Positions 17,405 to 25,464 of a DNA stretch of 30,277 nt are shown here, one piece after another. Below the pieces are notes generated by a model, which was not told where the DNA came from, did not search any database, and saw nothing but the letters and a program-made list of their open reading frames with translations. The stretch comes from a virus. The position numbers and the translations under genes were made by a program. Position 1 is the first letter of the stretch. Each line of letters starts with the position of its first letter. The DNA is taken from IMG/VR virus record IMGVR_UViG_3300025687_000205, positions 1 to 30,277 of that record. The stretch is one strand, 5' to 3'.

Positions 17405-19575
17405 ACAGCTTCTAATGCCTCAATCTTACTAGCAAGAAGATTAATAATTTCTTGCTGATCTTGAATAGATTTCACCATAAGTGGAATTAAAGCAGTTGGA
17501 GTAATTGTCCAAGGTTCTACAGCAGGATCAGCTCCGCCAACTGTTACAGCTTTTGGATAAGCATCATATAACTCCTGTGCAATGAATCCTGTTGAAGCAT
17601 CTCCAGAATTTTTCCATGTAAAATCTCTTACTTTAATAGCTAATAAAGACTGTAATCCGAGTGTAGAGTAGGTTATGTTTTCTTTAAGTCTTGCATCTGA
17701 CGTTGAGAATAAAGCTGGAGTCCCTGCATTATTATATAAGCCTCCCACAGATGAACCATTCTGGAAAAAATCAATCCAAGTGCTGCTTGTAGTAGCAGTA
17801 GTAGAGCCTTTATCTAGTTGTATACACTTCGTATCACCTGTTGTAGAGGTGTTAATTATTTTATATACATAGTTGGTTGTAGCTGCAGTTCGTTGTTCAT
17901 TTCCTTTTGTATCATCAGTAATTAATATAGGGGATACTGACAGATTAGACACTCCACTAGTGATAATAGAATAGTCAAAGTTATTATTTACAATACGAAT
18001 ATCTGTTACATAGCCAGAAACAAAGGTCTTTGAATCATCATCAAGTGGATCAAAAGCCCCATTATATTCATAGATAACATATCCATATGTAGCTGCAGTA
18101 TCCTCCAACTTATTCGTATTATTTGCTATTAGAATTCCACTAACAGGATATACATCACTAGCCCCAACTTCAATCAACCCATTTGCAGAACTATAGGTTG
18201 AACCGGCTACAGTTTGATTATTAATATCCCTAAATGTGTTGTTAGAAACATTCAAATTTACTGTATAACCAGATGTTAAATCTGTTCTAGCTCTGTATAC
18301 AAAGATAGGAGCACTATCAGTATTCTCTACATAATTAGAAATAAAGTTATGGTCACAACTATATGCGGTAAAGAATACTCTCCCTATATTATAAAAGTGA
18401 TTATTTACTACAAATAAAACTGAGGCTCTAGTATAAATAGAACTATGGGAACATCCTTCAAAGTAGTTATTCAGGATTCGTAAGTCTGAAACTTTATCAT
18501 AAAGATAAATGTGGTGTTTGAATCCCACATTACCTCCAGTATTACCGGTGAAGTAATTATTAATTATGTCACTATTTAAAGCAGTTTCTGCAGACATTCC
18601 TATAAAATATAAAGCGGTACTTGTACTTCCAGCAACTCCACTATCGAATCTACAATCTTTAATTGATGCAAATCTAGCAGAAGCTCTAATACAATCAATA
18701 CCAGATTGTGCTACATCAAAACTTAAACCAATTATACTAATATTATCTATGTTAGTAGTAGTTGCTGTACTAGTTGTAAATCCATTAGTTTGTACCATAG
18801 CATTTCCACTAAAAGCTGAAGCTACCGTTTTTAATACAGAAAGATTACCTCCTTTAAAATTATCCCCTATCAGGGTTTGATCTTCATATATAGTAAGAGT
18901 TGTTCCAATAACATAAGATGATCCTGTGTCTGGAAAATAAATACTACGTGTTGTGAAAGTATCTAACGCAGCTTGTATAGCAGTGGAATCATCCGTGCTT
19001 CCATCTCCTACAGCCCCAAACCATTGTACATTAATTTTATCCCCTACATCTGCTCTAACCCATACTCCTGTACCTACATTTGCACTTGTATATGTAGGAG
19101 TAGTCATATCAACATCTGGGTCAATAACAGTACCACCATCATGGTCTGTTTTATTTTTACTTCCATTCCATATAAAAACACCACCCCCTAGATTAGAATC
19201 AGAAATATACTCTTTTAAGAAAGAGATATTTCCTGTAGTTGAGGAGGAAGGGAAACTGTTAATATTTGGGGTAGTTAAACCATCAATACTTCCAATATAT
19301 GCTACTCCATTAATATATAAATCCTTAAACTTTTTACTATCACTCCCTAGATCAAGTACGTTTGTAGTTTTTGGAAGGGCATTCGTGGCAGAAACTACTA
19401 TATCATAAGTAGGGCCAATCTTAGTAATTGGTGCTCCTTCTGCTGCAGTACCATCATGGGTATGTCCTGTGGAATTATTAAACGCATTTACTATAGCATC
19501 AAATTCATTATTAGTATCTGAAGCTTCAATGGTGTCACCACTTGTATATGTCTCAACTCTAGTATATCCAGTCAT
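17401..19575 (-). CDS. Tail spike: virion-anchoring head, pectate-lyase-like beta-helix, S74 chaperone
   Basis: Residues 1-50 (with FNNSTGHTHDGTAAEGAPI) form the conserved N-terminal segment that phages use to attach spikes to the virion. Residues 74-99 (LDLGSDSKKFKDLYINGVAY) are a common linker module. FGAVGDGSTDD at 186-196 marks the start of a Pectate_lyase_3-type right-handed beta-helix, followed by repeated NN-x-F/I rungs (for example ILNNYFEGC, VVNNHFYNIG) to about 560. The C-terminus has the intramolecular chaperone of the endosialidase/S74 type, with SDARLKENI (S626, catalytic Ser with Lys nearby) and GFIAQEL. Autocleavage before S626 would release about 99 residues after trimer folding. 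It probably binds and degrades a host surface polysaccharide; the exact sugar is unknown. GTGAGGATAGT gives a good ribosome binding site. Confidence 0.88.
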   Translation of the reverse strand: MTGYTRVETYTSGDTIEASDTNNEFDAIVNAFNNSTGHTHDGTAAEGAPITKIGPTYDIVVSATNALPKTTNVLDLGSDSKKFKDLYINGVAYIGSIDGLTTPNINSFPSSSTTGNISFLKEYISDSNLGGGVFIWNGSKNKTDHDGGTVIDPDVDMTTPTYTSANVGTGVWVRADVGDKINVQWFGAVGDGSTDDSTAIQAALDTFTTRSIYFPDTGSSYVIGTTLTIYEDQTLIGDNFKGGNLSVLKTVASAFSGNAMVQTNGFTTSTATTTNIDNISIIGLSFDVAQSGIDCIRASARFASIKDCRFDSGVAGSTSTALYFIGMSAETALNSDIINNYFTGNTGGNVGFKHHIYLYDKVSDLRILNNYFEGCSHSSIYTRASVLFVVNNHFYNIGRVFFTAYSCDHNFISNYVENTDSAPIFVYRARTDLTSGYTVNLNVSNNTFRDINNQTVAGSTYSSANGLIEVGASDVYPVSGILIANNTNKLEDTAATYGYVIYEYNGAFDPLDDDSKTFVSGYVTDIRIVNNNFDYSIITSGVSNLSVSPILITDDTKGNEQRTAATTNYVYKIINTSTTGDTKCIQLDKGSTTATTSSTWIDFFQNGSSVGGLYNNAGTPALFSTSDARLKENITYSTLGLQSLLAIKVRDFTWKNSGDASTGFIAQELYDAYPKAVTVGGADPAVEPWTITPTALIPLMVKSIQDQQEIINLLASKIEALEAV

Positions 19576-19585
19576 ACTATCCTCA

Positions 19586-21166
19586 CTAAATTCTCTTACC
19601 CATTGTTAATACAGCAGTTAGACCATTGATAGTAAAAGAAGCTGCTGCAGCTTCAGATATAAATAATAAACTTATAACATGTCCACTTCCTTCTAATAAT
19701 ATTTTTTGATTTTGAATTAGAGTACTCCCATAAGTAGCACTACCATAAGTAGCCCCCCCATATACACTCCCGGAAGATATAGCGGTTATACTCACTGGAG
19801 TAGGCTGCCCCACTCCACTATCTTCAAAATCATACTTAGCTGTTATATTTAAAGCAGATGATGGTATACTTCCCTCCCCCACTATAGTAAGATATATATA
19901 GTGAAGAGTTTTCATAACTGAGGGATCATCAAGATTGAAGTAAGGTGTTTGATAATAACTTTTAATCACACTACCATCGAAAGTATCTCCAGTTTCTTGT
20001 TGAAACACATATCCATGTAAATCTCCATGATAAATTCTTTCATACTTATCCACAGTAATTTGTGAAGCACTTGTATATGATTCGATTCCTTTTAACTCAC
20101 TCCACTCCCACATTAATCCTTGTTCACCATATTTTAAGGTTCCACAAATTCCCCGCTGTTTCGCTGTAGCAAACCCTGAATTAATGTAGAAAAGTCTATA
20201 TTGGTTTTTATTTCTAATAACTAAACTAGAAATATTATTATCAATTGCAGATTGTCTAATATCTGGAAGTAAAAGTTCTATAGGAGTAGAGATAGTGGTG
20301 AGAGCAATATCCCCAATCTTAGTAGTAGCACCCAGTGTTCTAATCCCATCATGTGCTAGAAACACTAAGTCTCCACCAATCTCCTGAATACTCTCCTTAG
20401 ACATACAACCTATATTCTTTGTGACAGGTTGTATTTGTAACTGAGCAGCTACATCTATTCCTTCTACTACATAAATACTATTCCTACAAAAAACAAAAAG
20501 CCTCTCACGGAAGGCTTTGAGTCCCACAATAACATCAGTGAGTTCTATATACCCTGCACTAGACTTAGTGAAGTCATCTAATGTAAACCTCCCACTCCAA
20601 TATAGAACATTAGGAGCACTGCTATTTCCTGCAGCAATCAACCTATCTTTATACACCTCTACAATAGAAGCAGCAGCAGGGGCTGCAGTTGTAGCAGGAT
20701 CAAGGGTTGTGTATGTATAAGTAGGAGTTGTTGGATTTGTAATAGTTAGCTTTCCAATATGGTTAGTACCATCAGCTAAATAAATAGTTCCATATGTATA
20801 ATTACTACTATCTCCTTCATATAGAGCAATGCTATATCTACCAGCACTACTTCTAGGAGAGGCAGCATTTACATCTGTCCATGTTCCACCATCTGTTGAG
20901 AAATATACTTGTGACCCCTGACACCTAACAATACCAGTGGCATAAGGGAAAAGCCCCAATACAGGGCTATCTGCTGGTGGTGTATAGGATCCACTATTAG
21001 CTCCCCATTTAGCATATCCATTAATTCTTCTATACCCTCCATCAATAGAGGCTTCATAATTTTCTAAGCGAATAGCTGCACCCGGATTTTTATACATCTG
21101 GTGGGGATTCTTTTCTCTATCCAGTCCTCCCTGACAGGTTATGTTAAGTACGGCTTCTTGTCCCAT
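19586..21166 (-). CDS. Tail / DNA-stabilisation-type protein (526 aa)
   Basis: The protein opens with a segment containing GLDREKNPHQMYKNPGAAI and GGYRRINGYAKWG. This type of N-terminus occurs in podoviral proteins located between the head-tail adaptor and the spike. The rest is beta-rich with repeated four-strand motifs (VLGLFPYATGIVRC, GLKAFRERLFVFCRNSIYVV, DLVFLAHDGIRTL), suggesting a beta-propeller. By order and fold type it corresponds to the P22 gp10-like stabilisation / hub or T7 gp12-like nozzle position; direct homology is not demonstrated. The ATG overlaps the adaptor stop as TAATG, without a convincing ribosome binding site, so termination-reinitiation is likely and would keep adaptor and nozzle in proportion. 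Confidence 0.7.
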   Translation of the reverse strand: MGQEAVLNITCQGGLDREKNPHQMYKNPGAAIRLENYEASIDGGYRRINGYAKWGANSGSYTPPADSPVLGLFPYATGIVRCQGSQVYFSTDGGTWTDVNAASPRSSAGRYSIALYEGDSSNYTYGTIYLADGTNHIGKLTITNPTTPTYTYTTLDPATTAAPAAASIVEVYKDRLIAAGNSSAPNVLYWSGRFTLDDFTKSSAGYIELTDVIVGLKAFRERLFVFCRNSIYVVEGIDVAAQLQIQPVTKNIGCMSKESIQEIGGDLVFLAHDGIRTLGATTKIGDIALTTISTPIELLLPDIRQSAIDNNISSLVIRNKNQYRLFYINSGFATAKQRGICGTLKYGEQGLMWEWSELKGIESYTSASQITVDKYERIYHGDLHGYVFQQETGDTFDGSVIKSYYQTPYFNLDDPSVMKTLHYIYLTIVGEGSIPSSALNITAKYDFEDSGVGQPTPVSITAISSGSVYGGATYGSATYGSTLIQNQKILLEGSGHVISLLFISEAAAASFTINGLTAVLTMGKRI

Positions 21167-21939
21167 TATACAAATACCAATCTATCATCAGAGATATAAT
21201 CAGGAGTTGCTTGCATCTCTTGCTGCCTCATAGCTCGTAACCCATCCTCCCAATCTTTTAATGACAAAGAAGCTTGTTGAGGATTCTCCTTTCTCTGCCA
21301 AGCATAATACCTAGCTCTGGCTACTAATACAGGGATATATTGATCTGGGATTACAAAGGCATCATCCTCTGCACTGAGGGCTACAGGACGTGTATATGCG
21401 TAGAAATATATCCTGTATTCCTTGTCAGGAGTTGGAGAAAGCCCTACCCGTCTGTTGTCAGGACTTCTAATAACACGTCTAGGTACTCCATATTGGGGAG
21501 ACCCACTTCCCTTATCTCTAAGTTCACTCTCAAAGAAATAATCTTTCCATTTCTCTGTAGGAATATATACTAGGTTTTGGTAGGTATAGGGAGTTGATTC
21601 TCCTACAACACCTTCGGTGGTTAATACCATCTTCTCCCAATCCACAGCTCCATAGTCATCATTAACTGTTGTAGCGGAAGGGTTTAGAAGATACCACTTA
21701 GTTCCTGCTACAGTAGAGATATAAACATTACCATACCCATTGGCTTGAGGAGAATCTACAGAAAGCCAAGGCCATTTGTATACAGGAGCATTAATATCGA
21801 AATATGCTCTATTAACAAATAGCTTTACAGCATTCTGGATATTTGTAGCAGAGGCAAAGTTAGTGGAAGTGAGTTGCACTTCATTTAGTTCAGATAGAAT
21901 TTCATTAACAACTGTTCTAAATGTAGTGGCCATACTCAC
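21166..21939 (-). CDS. Head-tail adaptor protein, SU10/gp4-like (257 aa)
   Basis: This protein forms the ring that joins portal to tail. The N-terminus has the usual adaptor pattern of a helix beginning TFRTVVNEILSELNE, then NAVKLFVNRAYFDIN (helix carrying the conserved Asn-Arg-Ala-Tyr). This is followed by beta strands with YIPTEKWKDYF, SGSPQYGVPRRVI, VGLSPTPDKEYRIYFYAYTR and a C-terminal helix VARARYYAWQRKENPQ. This series matches what I know of the SU10 adaptor domain family. Two starts are possible: GTG at 21937..21939 (GAGGG four bases upstream) or ATG at 21931..21933; I keep the GTG for its spacing. It follows the capsid gene after the 88-base gap and directly precedes the nozzle-like gene. 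Confidence 0.75.
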   Translation of the reverse strand: MSMATTFRTVVNEILSELNEVQLTSTNFASATNIQNAVKLFVNRAYFDINAPVYKWPWLSVDSPQANGYGNVYISTVAGTKWYLLNPSATTVNDDYGAVDWEKMVLTTEGVVGESTPYTYQNLVYIPTEKWKDYFFESELRDKGSGSPQYGVPRRVIRSPDNRRVGLSPTPDKEYRIYFYAYTRPVALSAEDDAFVIPDQYIPVLVARARYYAWQRKENPQQASLSLKDWEDGLRAMRQQEMQATPDYISDDRLVFV

Positions 21940-21968
21940 TAAACCCTCTATTACTAACTATTACTAAT

Positions 21969-22013
21969 AAGAAAGAAAGTATCCCTACTTGTAGAGCAGG
22001 GCATCCTTGCCCT
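21969..22013 (-). terminator. Possible terminator or processing hairpin after the capsid gene
   Basis: On the minus strand the gap after the capsid TAA holds AGGGC-AAGGAT-GCCCT (21998..22013, five-base-pair stem). An overlapping alternative stem (CCCT ... AGGG with inner CTAC/GTAG) comes next, and then the pyrimidine-rich ATACTTTCTTTCTT. The T tract is not immediately next to the first stem, so this is a weak intrinsic terminator candidate. The place is right, since T7 has a leaky terminator just after its capsid gene. Confidence 0.35.
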
Positions 22014-22027
22014 TAGGTAGTTATGGT

Positions 22028-23017
22028 TTAGTCGATATACATAATAGAGGCAGCTAGTCCTTCTGGACGTAACACCTTACGACCCCACACATGTAGACCA
22101 CGGACAATATCACTGAAGGTAGTGGTGGAACGGATAGTTTCTACCTTAGTTAGTGCAGTGGCAGAAGCAGTGGAAGCCATGTGTCCAGCAAGCACTACAT
22201 ACCCAGTGGTGGTGAAGGCAGTACCTTCAGACGTTGGGGTAGGTAGATTATTGCTCTTGTACATATTAAATCCACGAAGCTTACCAGAGGCCACTAGCCC
22301 ATTGCGTAGGCTACCACTGCCACCATTGTAATCTACAGAGATTAGCTTGGAGCTAGTGAGTAGTAGCTGCTCATAGAACTCTGGGCCAGCCACAAACCAG
22401 CGCATGTCATCTGGCACATTAGCAGCATCTAGGTAACGTGATAGACGAGCCATGACATTTAGTGGATCAACTTCACCACTATCAAAGCCTACATCGATAG
22501 GGCCAGCCTCTGAGGCATTACTACCATATACATGGGTAGTGCTTCCACCAACACCATAAGTGGTATCAGCCTCTAGGGTAGTCCAGATATAGCTAAGGAT
22601 ATCTGAATCAACAGCATCCTTTAGCTTATAACCTGCACGGTCAGTGGCGATAGCCTGCCAGTTTACATGGCTAAACTTATCTTCTAGGTCATCAATCTCA
22701 AACTGGAAGTACTTAGCCTTATCAATGATAAGGGTTAGTTCTTGGTCAGTTAGGCCAGTACCTGATAGAGTAGTACCACGCAGATAGTCTGATACGTTGA
22801 TATCCGGTTCTTTAATGATATTAACGGTATCACCATACTGTGAGATTTCACCAGTATAGTCTGTGTTGGTAATAGCCTCACATACCGCTGAGTTACGATA
22901 GGCAATCTGAACCTTCTTAGAGAAGATTTCAGGAACCCAGAAGTTATTTGTCTGTCCTGCAGTAGCCGAATTAAAGTTAGTCCGGTTTGCAGTGGTTGTA
23001 TTCTCAAAATGTGCCAT
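22028..23017 (-). CDS. Major capsid protein, HK97/P22 coat-like (329 aa)
   Basis: Placed directly after the scaffold, this 329-aa protein has the hallmarks of a podoviral major capsid protein. The N-terminal arm is Asn/Thr-rich, with NNFWVPEIFSKKVQIAYRNS. It continues with GDTVNIIKEPDINVSDY (E-loop region), ELTLIIDKAKYFQFEIDDLED, PDDMRWFVAGPEFYEQLL (peripheral domain), GFNMYKSNNLP and VRGLHVWGRKVLRPEGLA. This order is typical of coat proteins in P22-like and marine podovirus groups. The ribosome binding site (TTAGGAGAATAGAG) is strong, and a perfect palindrome sits just before it. The gene is richer in G+C than most neighbours (33 of 60 bases in 22381-22440), consistent with codon selection for high expression. 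There is no protease gene nearby, so maturation probably does not use a dedicated protease. Confidence 0.9.
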   Translation of the reverse strand: MAHFENTTTANRTNFNSATAGQTNNFWVPEIFSKKVQIAYRNSAVCEAITNTDYTGEISQYGDTVNIIKEPDINVSDYLRGTTLSGTGLTDQELTLIIDKAKYFQFEIDDLEDKFSHVNWQAIATDRAGYKLKDAVDSDILSYIWTTLEADTTYGVGGSTTHVYGSNASEAGPIDVGFDSGEVDPLNVMARLSRYLDAANVPDDMRWFVAGPEFYEQLLLTSSKLISVDYNGGSGSLRNGLVASGKLRGFNMYKSNNLPTPTSEGTAFTTTGYVVLAGHMASTASATALTKVETIRSTTTFSDIVRGLHVWGRKVLRPEGLAASIMYID

Positions 23018-23031
23018 CTCTATTCTCCTAA

Positions 23032-23047
23032 GTAGCTATATAGCTAC
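23032..23047 (-). promoter_or_regulatory. Perfect 16-bp palindrome / mRNA hairpin before the capsid RBS
   Basis: GTAGCTATATAGCTAC is its own reverse complement. It spans the scaffold stop codon and ends just before the TAGGAG ribosome binding site of the capsid gene. In RNA it would form a six-base-pair stem with an ATAT loop. It could protect or define the 5' end of capsid mRNA, or bind a dimeric protein; the function is not known. Confidence 0.45.
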
Positions 23048-23937
23048 CCTCTTACAACCCTCCCTTCTTGATAAGCCTTGTCTATTTCTTTAGACAGCTT
23101 CTCATATTCAGAGAGAGATAGGGCAGCAATCTCATTGGTTGTCCACATCTTCTTCTGTCCTTTCGGTACAGAAGATTTTGCCTTTACGTTAATTGATGCA
23201 GCAGCATCTGCCACATTAGTTTTAGATTGCACTTCATTCTGTGTAGAGGCAGGAATATTCCTATCTGCTTTATATAGCTTAATTGCTTTAATAGCTAAGG
23301 AGGCATTATCAGGATTATTAAATACCCAACGCTGAATCTCATCAGGTTGTTCAGAGGCCCACTCTTGGAAGTCATCACTATTAGTAATTGATTTCCAATC
23401 AGGCATCTTAGTATTTAACTCAATAATAGCCTTCTCTTGCTTACTCTTGGCTAGTTCAGATTGTAGTGTTTCTAGCTTAGAGGCAAGTTCCTTACTCTTA
23501 TCCTCTGCTGATAGATGGGCTACACTCTCAACTACTTCATACAAATCTTTATATGTATTCTTAAATTCTTCTAGTTCTTCCCTAGTTTTTGGTACTGTAT
23601 ATTTTGGAGAACTACCATCTACCAATTGTTTATATTCATTCAGCTTCTTATCATACTGCCTTCGTAAATCACTATACCGTTTCTGCCAATTAACTTTCTT
23701 ATACTTCTGAGGCTTCTCTTCTGTAATATTCTCAACACTTTCTACATTACTTTCTACATCATCACTAGCTTCTACATTCTCTACTTGCTCCTCCTCTGGA
23801 GCTTTATTCTCCTCTGGATCATATAGAGCAGAATCCATACTCTTAAATCCACGTTCTAGTTCTGCAAGTTCCTCCATATCTTTCCGTAGTCTATTACGTT
23901 GATATGGATTTGGGGTATAGCTTTCTTCTGCAATCAT
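23044..23937 (-). CDS. Capsid scaffolding protein (297 aa)
   Basis: The protein is highly charged, almost entirely helical and lacks cysteine. It has a long Glu/Asp/Val-rich region (EEEQVENVEASDDVESNVES), a Lys/Gln coiled coil (about 80-190), and a C-terminal basic part with KGQKKMWTTNEIAALSLSEY before a final GRVVRG. A short basic helix-turn-helix at the C-terminus that binds coat protein is characteristic of podoviral scaffolds, and the gene immediately precedes the coat gene. I choose the ATG at 23935..23937, the third codon of the longest frame. GGAG at 23945..23948 lies seven bases upstream of it and only one base from the first ATG (23943). It is expected to be absent from mature virions. 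Confidence 0.82.
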   Translation of the reverse strand: MIAEESYTPNPYQRNRLRKDMEELAELERGFKSMDSALYDPEENKAPEEEQVENVEASDDVESNVESVENITEEKPQKYKKVNWQKRYSDLRRQYDKKLNEYKQLVDGSSPKYTVPKTREELEEFKNTYKDLYEVVESVAHLSAEDKSKELASKLETLQSELAKSKQEKAIIELNTKMPDWKSITNSDDFQEWASEQPDEIQRWVFNNPDNASLAIKAIKLYKADRNIPASTQNEVQSKTNVADAAASINVKAKSSVPKGQKKMWTTNEIAALSLSEYEKLSKEIDKAYQEGRVVRG

Positions 23938-23983
23938 ATACATTCTCCGTAGGGGCTTATAAAAGGTAGCCTACTTGAAAATA

Positions 23984-24011
23984 GAGGGGCCGTATAATAC
24001 GGGTAGTCCTC
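23984..24011 (-). terminator. Hairpin followed by TATTTTC in the gap before the scaffold gene
   Basis: The minus strand has GAGG, a spacer, CCGTA-TTA-TACGG, a spacer and CCTC, followed by TATTTTC. The inner stem is perfect over five base pairs and the outer one over four. It begins three bases after the stop of the 482-aa gene. It could be a weak intrinsic terminator or a stabilising structure that separates portal-side from capsid-side expression. The remaining bases to 23943 hold no promoter that I can recognise. Confidence 0.4.
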
Positions 24012-24014
24012 TGC

Positions 24015-25463
24015 TTAATGCTTACGCTTTACCAACCCACCACACTTAAAATTCATGTCTGGGTTTTCAGGCATTCCATCTGCCTTAGCTTCAGCATCTT
24101 CCATCATCTTCTGGAGCTTATCTACTCCAATCTGTTCTACAGCCTTAGCTGTAAACACAAATTCACCATCACTCAAACGAGCTGGGATGTCATCTGAAGT
24201 GGGGCCACCCTCTCCTTCCACCTGCCCTTCCCAGTCTAAGGGAAGCATTCCTACAACTTTCTCTAGTACAGGGTAGGTTGAAAAGGCTTCTTCTAGCTCC
24301 ATCACTTCATTTTCTTCCAACATGTCTCCTACATTTGTCATAATGACATCCATCCCTGTTCCGCCAATATCGGCACCATCCTCCATTCCTTTAGTTAATA
24401 AACTATCCATGTCTCCCTCCCCGCCTTCCATGCCCATAGAAGCCCCTGTAGGGGCCATAGGAGGCATATCTCCTCCTCCTCCTTGTTCCCCCATAGGGGG
24501 CATAGGCATAGAGCCTCCAGAGGGCATAGGAGGCTGTCCCATTGGGGGCATAGGGGCCACACTTCCTCCTCCAGAAAACCCTTGCACAGGGCGCGAAGCA
24601 GCTCCAAACTTATTTCCCATAGATTTATTTGGAGTAGGAGTAGGTGTATTCATAACTAAGCCTCCATCGGCATATGAGTTTTGTTCTGAAAGTTGTTGGC
24701 AAGCAGCTTGATCGCCATACTCACAAGCTTTCTGTAAGACAGAGTAGCCACTTTGTTCCATAGAAGCCGCAGTAGTAGATGGGAGTTCATTCCATGAATT
24801 TGTTGGCGCACCCGTTGTATATTCATAGGCAGCAGTACCTGTTACAGAACTAATCTCTGGGGTAGATACTGTGGATGTTTTTGGTATTATACTTTGTATT
24901 GATTTGGAGGATGTATTAGTATTTGATGATCCTGTTTTACTAGCACTACTCCCAGTATCACTCTGATTATCAGAAGTCTGAGCAGTGTTGACTAACAAAG
25001 AAGGAGACACTGTTTCATCAAAGGTGTTTCTTCTCTCCGCTGAGGAAGAAAGTATTTGATCTTTCTGTGCTTGGTTGGCAAGTCTGTTTTGTATATCTTC
25101 CTCTGTGTATATAGAAGCCATATCCGTGGGATGTAATATAGGGCTTGTTCCATACTTAGGATTAGTTTCATCTTCAAAGGGATTGTATGTAATATTACCT
25201 TTTTCATCAAAGATATACCCTTGCTCTGTGTAAAACTTAATATAATCCTCATATTGTTTCTCTTCTTTAACTGCTTTATTCCATATATGATCCGACACAG
25301 GCGCTTTTTCATTAACTTTATTAACAGCTTTCTTTGCCCAAACTCCTGCTTTTTCATTTACGGCTCTATCCCAAGGAGTAAGTGAGGCAGCTCCAGGAAG
25401 TTCAAAGGAAGCATCAATCCCTTTTTTATAGATACCATGTGCGTTTTTAAGTAGCTTACTCAT
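24015..25463 (-). CDS. Gly/Pro/Met-rich virion-type protein with DGEFV motif (482 aa)
   Basis: The protein is unrecognised by name. The N-terminal 130 residues are charged and helical (KKAVNKVNEKAPVSDHIWNK). The middle (150-330) is Ser/Thr then Pro/Gly/Met low complexity, including YADGGLV at 264-270 and PMPPMG repeats. The C-terminal 63 residues contain PTSDDIPARLSDGEFVFTA (DGEFV at 432-436) and end in CGGLVKRKH. A segment with I-P-A-x-L-S-D/P-G-E-F/Y-V is widespread in phage virion proteins, including tape-measure proteins, but its function is not established. The gene lies between portal and scaffold, with a strong ribosome binding site (GGAGGAGATGTAAT). It could be a head-internal protein or one delivered with DNA; both are guesses. 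Confidence 0.6.
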   Translation of the reverse strand: MSKLLKNAHGIYKKGIDASFELPGAASLTPWDRAVNEKAGVWAKKAVNKVNEKAPVSDHIWNKAVKEEKQYEDYIKFYTEQGYIFDEKGNITYNPFEDETNPKYGTSPILHPTDMASIYTEEDIQNRLANQAQKDQILSSSAERRNTFDETVSPSLLVNTAQTSDNQSDTGSSASKTGSSNTNTSSKSIQSIIPKTSTVSTPEISSVTGTAAYEYTTGAPTNSWNELPSTTAASMEQSGYSVLQKACEYGDQAACQQLSEQNSYADGGLVMNTPTPTPNKSMGNKFGAASRPVQGFSGGGSVAPMPPMGQPPMPSGGSMPMPPMGEQGGGGDMPPMAPTGASMGMEGGEGDMDSLLTKGMEDGADIGGTGMDVIMTNVGDMLEENEVMELEEAFSTYPVLEKVVGMLPLDWEGQVEGEGGPTSDDIPARLSDGEFVFTAKAVEQIGVDKLQKMMEDAEAKADGMPENPDMNFKCGGLVKRKH

Positions 25464-25464
25464 A

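Noticed and set aside
23941-23943. First ATG of the scaffold frame
   Set aside because: The GGAG ribosome binding site is one base away, too close for initiation; the ATG six bases further in has a seven-base spacing.
23970-24000. Plus-strand TTGAAA ... TATAAT resembling a promoter
   Set aside because: The spacing is only 12 bases instead of about 17, and no plus-strand gene follows.
24395-24607. Minus-strand frame rich in Leu/Cys/Trp overlapping the 482-aa gene
   Set aside because: It is a frame shift of the Gly/Pro/Met repeat region, with no independent start signal.
24710-24800. Sel1-like ACEYGDQAAC motif in the 482-aa protein
   Set aside because: A single short match within a low-complexity region; no repeated TPR-like units.
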